Assembly: GCA_946122785.1 (NCBI GenBank)
Contig: CAMGYJ010000007.1
Coordinates: forward strand, 37,659,587 to 37,723,586
Source: Linum tenue
Lineage: Eukaryota; Streptophyta; Magnoliopsida; Malpighiales; Linaceae
Direction of reading: 5' to 3'
DNA length: 64,000 bases
Shown here: one piece after another, positions 55,359 through 64,000 of the stretch
Position numbering within the stretch: the stretch's first letter is position 1
Layout of the letters: each line of letters starts with the position of its first letter
Program-made: the position numbers and the translations under genes
The notes under the pieces: generated by a model
Database searches by the model: none
The model's input: only the letters and a program-made list of their open reading frames with translations
What the model was told of the DNA's origin: nothing

Positions 55359-55960
55359 TTTTTTTTTCCTTTTCCAAAAGATATCATGTATTGATCGAAA
55401 AAATAGACAGTTACACCCTGGAAACCAGCCAGGTCTGGAAATCAAAGAAGCGACTCATAGTCGGATACAAAGAGAGGGCTTTCCTAGCTACCAAATGAGC
55501 TACCCTATTGTTCTCCCGACCTACAAAACGCACACTAAAACCAGGCTGAGTACGAAAATAATGAGCAATCTCTTTCAGAACAACACCCAACCGGCTATCT
55601 CTTGTGTCGGCTTGGTTAATTTTGTCAATAATCACCTTTGCATCGCCCTCAAAATGGACCTCCGACAAACCTTGCTCCACACACCAAATAGTAGCTTCCC
55701 TAAGCACAAGCAATTCCACCACTACAGGATCATCCATTTGAGCAAACTGGACCCCTCTAGCCAGAAGGACTGTCCGCGCTGGGTCAAAAAGAACCATCCC
55801 ACCAGCCGAATGTAACCCACCCTTAGTAGCTCCGCCCCACATGCAAACCAAATGGGAATCACCCACTTGTGCTGTAGCTTGCATTATCGGGATTTGTGCC
55901 CTAGGCACCTGGTCCGCTGGTAGACCCACTCACTCCTCATACTGTTGGTTAAACTGTCGC
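55359..55960 (-). mobile_element. 5-prime-truncated LINE with RNase H domain
   Basis: The minus frame (stop at 55411) contains GGMVLFDPARTVLLARGVQF, ELLVLREATIWCVEQGL, VHFEGDAKVIIDKINQ and ENNRVAHLVARKAL, the RVT_3-type RNase H at the end of plant LINE ORF2. An A-rich tail (GGAAAAGGAAAAAAAAAA on minus) ends the element near 55359. A near-perfect 14-bp duplication ATGAGGTGRGGAGT flanks it (55345-55358 and 55961-55974). The element has lost its endonuclease and reverse transcriptase through 5-prime truncation. Confidence 0.85.
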
Positions 55961-56449
55961 ATGAGGTGAGGAGTCAACTATGTTTACTTTTAGTTGATTA
56001 GTTTGAGTAGTTTGACTGTATATCAAACAGTGGTCTATTGTCCTTGTTTTTTTATGTTTGATCGATTTGATTTGGAGAGTTATTTGAAACACTAGTTTTT
56101 TTTGTCATTAGATCACTCTAAAAGATAGGAACATACAATGATAGGTTTACAACAAAAACTTACCTTTTACTAAACAAAAAACAAAGTCGAACCTCAAACA
56201 TTCAAGGCGACAAAAACAGAATAAAAGTGGCCACCAAACGAACCGCTCTGTTACCAATACAACCAACAAACCGAAAGAAAAAAAACACCCTTCATTCTCA
56301 ATTGGGCTTAACTGTTTTGTCCTTTCTTGGGCTTTTAGCTTAATGGACCAAGCACGGGCCGGTTCTCAAACTTGCCCACCACGGCATTTTAAACCGAAGG
56401 CTTTAGGTCTTGGCCCTGAGCCTAATTAAACCGAAGTAAGAGGCTCCCT

Positions 56450-57020
56450 TCATCGTCCTCTTTCGCTTGCTCTTTCACACTCTGCTCCTTTCGATACTGC
56501 GACTGCGGGAGAGCAAACCTCACTCACAACCAGAGCTCCCGTCTTCGATCCAGGTTCAATTCCTTCTCCCTTTAGCTCCTCGTCTTTCTTTGCGTGCTGT
56601 TTCTTATCGCAATTCTTGTTCTGTGTTAAATCTGTTAGCTGCTAGATTTCTCTGCAATTTTTTCTGTTTCTCGGTACGTTTTCCTCCGTTTAGTTATCTC
56701 GTAATTCGGATCTCTACCTGCGCCGGTGGATTTAGGGTTTCGATCTGATTGTATGTTTCTCTTTTATGTACAGAGGTGCTCTTATGTCAATTCGTTCGTC
56801 GAAGTTTGTGTATGAGTTGGATGTTTCTTTCTTGTTTGTGAATCTCTGGTTTTAAACCTAATAAAATCTATTATCGGTGTGCTTGAATCCAAATCTTGCA
56901 CCATCTTCGGCAGTGGTTGTGAAGGAGATGCGTGGATTGGATTTGCACACGGTTTTTCTGAGTCTATTCAGTGGCTGTAGTTTATTGGTAAATCCCACAC
57001 CTTGTTGTGGAGACCTGGGC
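56450..57020 (+). promoter_or_regulatory. CT-rich promoter/5-prime-UTR-like region, gene unknown
   Basis: Upstream TGGGCTT motifs (56306, 56328) and a CT-rich leader (56450-56550) are followed by CCAG|GTTCAATTCC donor-like and TTATGTACAG|AGG acceptor-like sites. This looks like the first untranslated exons of a gene. It runs into the inverted POP4 copy at 57021, so it is either an orphaned promoter or the distal promoter of POP4. Confidence 0.35.
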
Positions 57021-57553
57021 TATGGAAATGTTGGTAGATTAGCCCAATGACCAAGCTAAAATCATAAGTGTAGGATAAGCTATCGTCAGCCTTGGTAGAA
57101 TAGACATGGGCAGAGGCTTAGTTCATTGAGGATTATCATGCATATGACGCCTTTCTCAATTTTTTGAACTACTCACTGACAAAAGAGCAGGTTCTGCATT
57201 ACAAGCAATGCTACGAGTCCAAGAAACAATTTTATTTCGTTACTGAGGAGCTTCAAAGCATCAAAGTTCAGTGTCCCTAGGTTACTTAAGGTGGTCAAAC
57301 ATGATAATCTCAACTACATACCTGCAATAATGGCACCGTGAAGGTCTGCATTAAGAAGACATTGAGCCAACTGATTTCCCCTGCAAGAAGGATCAATATA
57401 AAGTCAAATCATCTACCTAAAAACTGTTATCATAAAGATGTATAGTATGAAATTTTGAAAACATGGTGAATATATTACCCAGTGGTCTTGAGTAGCTGTG
57501 ACATATATCCTTTCCACATCTCATGCATTGGCTTAAAGACATCAAATCTGCGA
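57021..57553 (-). pseudogene. inverted copy of POP4 exons 5-6
   Basis: The reverse complement matches 58578-59109: end of intron 4, exon 5, intron 5, exon 6 and about 300 bases of intron 6. Differences are few (one in exon 5, one in exon 6, a handful in intron 5), roughly 2 percent by eye. It lacks all other exons and a start codon. It lies about 130 bases upstream of the POP4 ATG, pointing the opposite way, so the two arms could pair in a transcript that spans both. Confidence 0.9.
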
Positions 57554-57682
57554 TCAAAAAAATGAAAGGTATTTACTCGAACGGGTTACGAGTGTCTTTT
57601 TTTTTGTTTTTTCTTGTTTTTCTTCGCCGACGAACCAGTGAAGAACCAATTATTCTGACTGCGCGGTCATGGTTTTGATAGA

Positions 57683-59677
57683 ATGGCAGCTGAGGATTCA
57701 AGAAAACGCGCAATGGACGCGTTGGAGAGAAGGTTTGCTGTCGCTGAAGCTGAGGTGCTGCAAAAACAGAAGAGCAGCGAAAAGAGGCCGCGATTAGAAG
57801 GAAGCAAAAGAGAAGGCAAAGGTTCTGCAGCCGCCGATGCTCGGAAAGGTACTCTGTCACCTTCAGCAATTGAAACCTCAAGAAGCTGCTCTTTTGTTCG
57901 TTCTTTTTCTGATGTCTTTTGTTTTTCTTCATTTTGTTGTGGCAGGGAATTTCTTTTCTTCAAGTTACTTCTCTGCTCGAGGTATGAACTTATGTGATTT
58001 GTATTACTCATCTCTTTTTGGGAACTCCTGTTAACTGTTGAAATTGAATACTCAATCAGATATGGAAGATAGTGGTTTGACATATTCAGAAATCTCTCAT
58101 CCTGTACATGATAATCTGTTAACCACCAATGCTGAGGTACTTAGCTCAAAACCCCTCTTTCAGAGTTCACCATTCTGTTTGCTCTTTGTACGTAACTTGA
58201 ACATTTGCTTCATATCCTGCTGCAGGTTCAGACTAAGAGAGGTGGGAACGCAGTGGATAAGATTTTGCACGATCTTTTCCAACATGGGGATTCTGCGCAA
58301 AAGTATATGCAGGGATCCAGAAGTAAAAGAATTGATAGTTGGATACTGCTGGATAACTATGTGCAAGGGCGTGGGAAATCCAAGTCTTCTCGTGCTGAAG
58401 TCCTGCAATCGCAGGCGAAGCGCTCTAAGACGCATATGTCCATGAGGCAACATAAGAAGTGTGGATCTCTGGAGCTGCCTGAACATCTAAGGAAGTACGT
58501 TCCAGTTCTTCGTTGGAAAACCTTTTTCTCAATTGAAGATTTTTTTTTTTTGTTAATCTGATGCATTGATTTTTGGTTGCAGATTTGATGTCTTTAAGCC
58601 AATGCATGAGATGTGGAAAGGATATATGTCACAGCTACTCAAGACCACGGGGTAATATATTCACCATGTTTTCAAAATTTCATACTATACATCTTTATGA
58701 TAACAGTTTTTATTTAGATGATTTGACTTTATATTGATCCTACTTGTAGGGGAAATCAGTTGGCTCAATGTCTTCTTAGTGCAGACCTTCACGGTGCCAT
58801 TATTGCAGGTATGTAGTTGAGATTATCATGTTTGACCACCTTAAGTAACCTAGGGACACTGAACTTTGATGCTTTGAAGCTCCTCAGTAACGAAATAAAA
58901 TTGTTTCTTGGACTCGTAGCATTGCTTGTAATGCAGAACCTGCTCTTTTGTCAGTGAGTAGTTCAAAAAATTGAGAAAGGCGTCATATGCATGATAATCC
59001 TCAATGAACTAAGCCTCTGCCCATGTCTATTCTACCAAGGCTGACGATAGCTTATCCTACACTTATGATTTTAGCTTGGTCATTGGGCTAATCTACCAAC
59101 ATTTCCATAAATTTCATGACCTGAACCACATGTTTAGGGAGAACTTCTTTTGGAACTAGTCAACGTAAAATTAAGTTAGACTGCAGAAACAAATTGTTCT
59201 CTTCTTTCCCACACAAAAAAAAAAAAGTTTTTCTCTTTCAAATCTTTTGTGCAAACATTCTCATCTTTCTGTCTACCATTCTGCAGTTGCCCAGTGTAAG
59301 ATATCATCTTTGACTGGAGTAAGTGGTATTATGATCCGTGAAACTGCAGAGACATTCGGGATAATTACACAAGATAACAAGTTTGGAGGTAACTCGTTTT
59401 ATGTGTACCGTTTGTAAATTGAACCATGTCATAATGAACATACATCTTGTAAGCCGAGGATGGTAGCTGCATCTGAACTCTGAATAAAGTCCTACTATTT
59501 TCTCAATTCCTTCTTTTTTTCCTGTTTTGTGAGCATTAGCTAACAATTCCATAAAACCTATTAAACTATGCAGTCGTCCCCAAAAAGCTTTCAGTTTTTA
59601 TATTCCAAGCGGATTCCTGGAAGATAACACTGCAAGGAGACAAGCTCACTTCAAGGAATGCCGGTGTGCAGTCTTAG
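57683..59677 (+). CDS. POP4: RNase P/MRP protein subunit POP4 (Rpp29)
   Basis: Eight exons with GT-AG introns: 57683-57848, 57946-57981, 58060-58136, 58226-58494, 58583-58651, 58750-58808, 59287-59388, 59574-59677. Together they give 882 bases, 293 residues, with phases agreeing at every junction. The N-terminal half is basic and charged. The C-terminal third is the Rpp29/UPF0086 domain: FKPMHEMWKGYM (about 187-198), LLSADLHGAIIAVAQCKISS (about 214-233), SGIMIRETAETFGIIT and VVPKKLSVFIF. POP4 is a subunit of nuclear ribonucleoprotein RNase P and MRP, which trim tRNA 5-prime ends and process rRNA. The start is the first ATG after a CT-rich leader. A near-identical inverted copy of exons 5-6 lies upstream. 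Confidence 0.93.
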
Positions 59678-60430
59678 TTATTTCAGACCAGGTACACTCT
59701 TCAGTAGCACACCATATAACAGGAGTGGTTCATTAGTTCAAAGTACAACTTAGTTGTTCAACTCTAGCCTAGCTTATTGGTCAAAGGTTCTTGGTTTGTA
59801 CGGGTACAAGCTGGCATTGAAACTGCTCAAACTCTTGGAGAAATGGAGGGCTGGAGATGATGGGTGGGAAAGTATTCACAGAGTATGCTGAAAGCGTCCT
59901 TATTTAATATGATTCTTGGTAGGAAACTGCATTAGAAATCTGATGTATCCTTGGACTTATGACCGGAAGCTCTGCTGCAGTTTTCATTTGATGGTTGGGC
60001 TAAGTCGATCAGTGCTCCAGCCTGTGGACACTTTTGTGATATCTGCAACCAATGATTTTGTGGTTGGAATGCAAAGCTGCTAGTAGAACTAGAATGTGCA
60101 AAAGGAAAGAGAAGGTATGTATTGTATAATCCAGGACAGTTCAGAACGAATACAGCGGTTAAGTACGACAAGGAGAAAAGCCAAAGAGTCGAATAAGAAG
60201 AAGGCGATGGAGACCACAGCTTGATGTGAGGCTTGTTGTGCCTGCATAAGAATTGATAACACCTTTCTTGATGGAGATAACATTCGTTTTGATATGACTT
60301 CCAGGTTGAACTGACTTCCAGGAAAATATTGCTTGGTTTTGATATGATTACTGGTTCATTGATGGTAATAAAAAAAATTACATTTAATGAATTTCGATTT
60401 TTCAAAAGCTAATCGACGAATCCATTTCTC
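59678..60430. other. POP4 downstream region
   Basis: 3-prime UTR and flank. A short minus frame at 59932-60405 has no recognisable domain and is not called. Confidence 0.4.
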
Positions 60431-60439
60431 ATCTGTCTT

Positions 60440-61494
60440 CATCACATCCCAATTGTTGTGAGACAATGACTCTTTCTCTTGTTGGCTCCTCCCTCCATCT
60501 CGTCGTTTGCTGATCAGCCAGCTCTCTGCTCTTCGCAGTTTGCTTCAATTCGTCTTCTCCCAGGGCGAGGCTATTGGAGAAGGTAACCTTTCGTATCCGG
60601 ACCCATACCTTTGAACGAAATTTTTTTAGTCAAACATAGAGATGTTTATGAACAACTTGGCTCATTTTCAGCCCTAACAAAAAGCAAGCAACCCAATTAT
60701 ACAAATTTCTGCCATAAATGCATCAGAACGTACAAAAAAAAATATAATAAATACAATTACTATTATAAAATGGGAAAACAACTTAATATATTCACAAAGG
60801 TAGTTGGTTGGATTCACCAGAAGCACTGGCTGGATTGCGTTTCCTCTTTCAATTTCTCCACTGTCTTGATCTTTAATTGAGAATTTAAAACAGGGAGGCC
60901 GTACGGTATAATGGATGTCGCCATTTAATTTTCTGCTCATCAAATCTTTTGCCTATATTGAGTGGGAACAGCAGGGCGGAGAGAAAACTGGAAATTGGGA
61001 CTCAATCACTATGCAATTTTTAAATTTTATAGTTTTGGATGAAGGCATGTGCATAACAGCTACATAGGGAGTAAAGCTCAACTGCTCTTTCTCTCTGCCC
61101 ACTTTTGTTGTTTCCATTCTTACTATGAACCTTCAAAATCAACATTTTGTCGTAAAATCAAACATGTTGTTGTTTTCTTATGTGGGATATGGCAATTTTG
61201 TTATTGATTGTGATTGTGGTGATTTTTATATTTGTCACCTAACTTGCTTGCTCACATGGGCTATTAACTAATCTTGAGATTTGGCATTAATCTAATTTTG
61301 TTTCCATGCGGATTTTAAACATGATTGTCATAAAAATAATTTTTGTTATTGTAGGATCTGTTTGGATATGACTTTCTATTGAATTCTCAATATTTCTGTA
61401 GTTTCATTTTCGCGTGAGCAGGGAATCATTTGTTTGTTTCGACAGTGCTACCGGGGACTCTGGAGATGTCGGAATATGAGAGCACTTATCTTGC
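60440..61494 (+). other. candidate first exons of an unidentified gene
   Basis: A CT-rich leader (60460-60580) ends GGAGAAG|GTAACC, a donor. At 61447-61494 an exon-like stretch lies between TTTCGACAG and GCG|GTAAAC and contains ATG followed by MSEYESTYLA. Later exons were not found before the copia relic at 62175, so the gene may be broken or may run on with exons I cannot recognise. Confidence 0.3.
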
Positions 61495-62174
61495 GGTAAA
61501 CTTTACTACTTAGATGCTTTCAGTAGTTATTCACTCCGCACTTTCAAATACATGCATTTGAAATATTTGTCAATTATTCTCACGTATGTCACACACAAAA
61601 AATTCTTCCTTATTAGTCACTCATTTTAATTATCATTTTATCGTTAATCACCTGCTGTCCAATTTTGTTAGAGTCGTTCTACATGGTAGTCAACTATGAA
61701 TTTTGACATTAAATAAATGGTGTAATTTTAAAAAAAATAATTATAATTAATTCCACCTCATCACTACCTTACCCTTGGCAACAATCACTCTGTCATTTCC
61801 CCATAAGAATAGGGTTGTTGAAACTTACTGTTTCATTGAAGAATATGAAATATGTACAAGCACCTTATATACGTTGCAAAGAATTCTACATGCGGAGACT
61901 AATGATGTCTACAATAATTAATATTATTATAAACTAATTCTAATTAACTAAATATTGGAACAATGAATGAAGACTATACAATTGTCTAAATAAGTACGAA
62001 ATTAAGTGTGTTTTGACTCGTATGTAGGATAACGTCGCACTGGTATAGGATGATGTCATTTGGCGCTTCTTTAAGCAACAATCTTGAAATCGGACTTTAG
62101 GTCACACACAGTAACCCATATATGGGCCGAGTCGACCCAATTCACTATTCCTTCTTCATCTAACTTCCAGAATA
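61495..62174. other. AT-rich DNA
   Basis: Nothing recognised. Confidence 0.4.
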
Positions 62175-62830
62175 TCATACTGAGGCTAAAGACATGTATT
62201 CAAATTTTGAATAAGATCTGGATATTGTTTGAAGATTCTTAATTTTCCCTGTAATTAGTGATTCACCTAAGAGAGTGAAGTTTCCTGAGAATGAACGTCT
62301 GGTGTCAGGAAAAGTTGCCCAGCCTGCATCTGAATATTCCTTGAGCCGAAGATCGGTGTCATATTTAAAGACAAGACCTTGAGTTGGATGTGCCTTGAGA
62401 TACCTGAATGCATGTGAGCAAACTGCATATTTTAGTATGTTGGTGATTATTGGTATTGGCGAAGTTGTTGAACCACATATGTTATGCATGTTCTGGTGGT
62501 AGTGATGTACAACAATTTTCCCAACAACCTCATGTAAATGGTTACATCTGCTAGGATATCTCTCGCATGTGCAGATAGAGTCTTGTTTTCATGTCAATGG
62601 GAGTTAGAGATAGCTTATAATGGAGACACCTTAATTCAATTAACATGTCCAAAGACAAAAATGGTTCATTTAGATCTTTTTGGTATCTCTAAATCCAGAA
62701 AATACCTAAAAATATCCCAGTCTTTCTTGAAGTTTGTAACCAATAATTATTTTGCATTCACAATTTGTGTTAAACCATTGTTGCTACAATGATATCATCG
62801 ATTTAAGCAAATAAAATCTTAATAGTTTCC
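62175..62830 (-). pseudogene. Ty1/copia reverse transcriptase-RNase H remnant
   Basis: The frame from 62489 reads FRYLKAHPTQGLVFKYDTDL, EYSDAGWATFPDTRRSFSG and SRSYSKFEYMSLASV, a worn copia RNase H. Upstream on the minus strand, IDDIIVAT near 62785-62800 recalls the reverse-transcriptase YVDDI box, but stops and frameshifts are frequent. It is a different copy from the relic at 1506-1940. Confidence 0.75.
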
Positions 62831-63589
62831 CAATGTATCATGGTAAATATAGAATAGTCAGTCTGAAATTGTTTGAAACCAAACTTGATTAAATAAGCGA
62901 CAGTTTGGCAAATCATTGCCTACTAGTTTGTTTCTACCGATATATGGATTTCTTCAACATACCCACTTTCTTGTTTTTGACTGCTCAAGCTCCAATCCTG
63001 ATTATGGTAAAAATTTACTAGTTTATTCAATAGTATATATATGTTATAATATGTTTCTTAAATTTTGAATTCAACTATGTAAGTGATTTTAGCTCGATCA
63101 GTTTTCCAAGTATTTAAATTAGCTGAGATTTCAAAACGATTTAAGTAATTAAGATTCTAGTATGATTAAGATTCTAGTATGATTATTAATTGGTTCATTA
63201 TTTAGTCGTACTATGCAATTATCGCAAAGTAGTATGATAGTCATTCACATATGCTTTGTGTGTATGTTTACGCTAATATTATTTATGTTTAGTAAGCATG
63301 ACATTGCATGTCATCATTAAACTATGTTTCAAAGCAAGCATACAAGTTACAGATTATTAACCATGTTTATGATATTACGTTTTATGTTACCAAGATATCA
63401 AGTAAGAACATGTAATTGACCACTCGCTTGACTAGCAACCCCTAACCACCTTACTTTCCACTATGTGGACATTTATACTTATGATTAGATAGCACACTTG
63501 TAGGTGTTGGTGCGTGTGCTAATTGAGTCGAGTTCGGGGCCATTTCTCATAAGAAGTGATAGTACAATTGTTGCCCAAATTGATAATTA
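62831..63589. other. AT-rich DNA
   Basis: Nothing recognised beyond short duplicated words such as TAAGATTCTAGTATGATT (63151-63185). Confidence 0.4.
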
Positions 63590-64000
63590 AAACTTTTTTT
63601 CGCTATATTACACTCGATTGTAGGTTGCACTTGGCCTATGGTTGGGATAGTAGTTAAGTGAGATAAGAGTCGTGTTTTTTGCGTCATAGCTAAAAACTAG
63701 ACTCATTCTAACTACCATCCCAATCGAAGGCCAAACATAACCAGCGACTGTGTAGTATAGTAAAAGTAATGTAATAAAACAATTGGGTTTACAGGTCTCT
63801 AGATGTCCTGTTACTTCACTTTGTTTTTATATCTAGCCAAACGTAACAAGGTTGGAGGTAAAGAAACTAAACTACTCTAAGAACTACACTAGCTAAATTA
63901 TATGTTGGGAGCTACTTTGGCATTGAAATCCCCCTAGCCACTAACCATGAAAAATGATTGATGAACATCTAACTTGATTCAATATTCATTCATGAAGTGT
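63590..64000. mobile_element. two Athila-like LTR ends in inverted orientation
   Basis: GGTTGCACTTGGCCTATGG-type sequence (63624-63655, plus) is answered by its inverse CGAAGGCCAAACATAACC (63725-63742). These are the terminal blocks that other LTRs carry as GGTTACACTTGGCCATTG. The right copy (about 63680 to the window edge, minus strand) continues with the usual LTR order, including GGTCTCTAGATGTCC and TATCTAGCCAAACG. The left copy is short. Confidence 0.5.

Noticed and set aside
59932..60405. 157-codon minus frame downstream of POP4
   Set aside because: No conserved motif, ordinary AT-rich composition, and it overlaps the probable POP4 3-prime flank.

Overview
The window is nuclear DNA of a flowering plant, most likely a eudicot. 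It carries plant lineages of Ty3/gypsy and Ty1/copia elements, non-LTR (LINE) pieces with plant-type RNase H, tRNA-derived SINEs and a small hAT element. Three recognisable host genes are present: a syringolide-induced 14-1-1-like protein, a gamma-type lipid phosphate phosphatase, and the RNase P subunit POP4 with seven introns. The species cannot be named from the sequence.

Layout. (1) 1-19.5 kb is a retrotransposon graveyard of LTR pieces and broken gag, protease, RNase H and integrase fragments, nearly all of the Athila-like type with a tRNA-Asp-type primer site. It holds one complete, recently inserted non-autonomous element (10381-16483, duplication GTTAG) and one solo LTR (17851-19213, duplication CCTAG). 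(2) 19.5-27.2 kb is a gene island with a SINE, a LINE ORF1 relic, the 14-1-1-like gene (23742-24704, minus) and a 729-bp hAT element that split a second SINE. (3) 27.3-46.6 kb is a three-level nest. A truncated Athila-like element received a gag-protease-only Athila-like element (29573-45723, duplication TAGCT), whose 5-prime LTR received a complete Tekay/Del-type chromovirus (35351-44579, duplication TTGCA) with an unbroken 1468-residue polyprotein. (4) 46.6-64 kb is AT-rich genic DNA with LPP-gamma (51689-52378, minus), a 5-prime-truncated LINE, and POP4 (57683-59677, plus). POP4 has an inverted copy of its exons 5-6 lying just upstream of its own start codon. Copia relics and LTR pieces close the window.

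The most interesting signals are in the retrotransposon biology. The Tekay chromovirus and the Athila-like element it sits in are different lineages by primer site and coding region. They nevertheless share a related promoter/leader block and the same palindromic AAATACCCG/CGGGTATTT repeats upstream of it, which suggests exchange of promoter modules. The Athila-like non-autonomous elements carry small palindromic RNA-like hairpins after the ORF, in the 3-prime untranslated part and beside the polypurine tract, with paired changes between copies. One family encodes an unfamiliar acidic ORF in place of gag-pol. The gag-protease element is an apparent in-frame pol deletion whose four stop codons are each one C-to-T step from a glutamine codon.

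All identifications come from reading motifs and comparing stretches within the window by eye. No database search was run. Percent differences and ages are hand counts.
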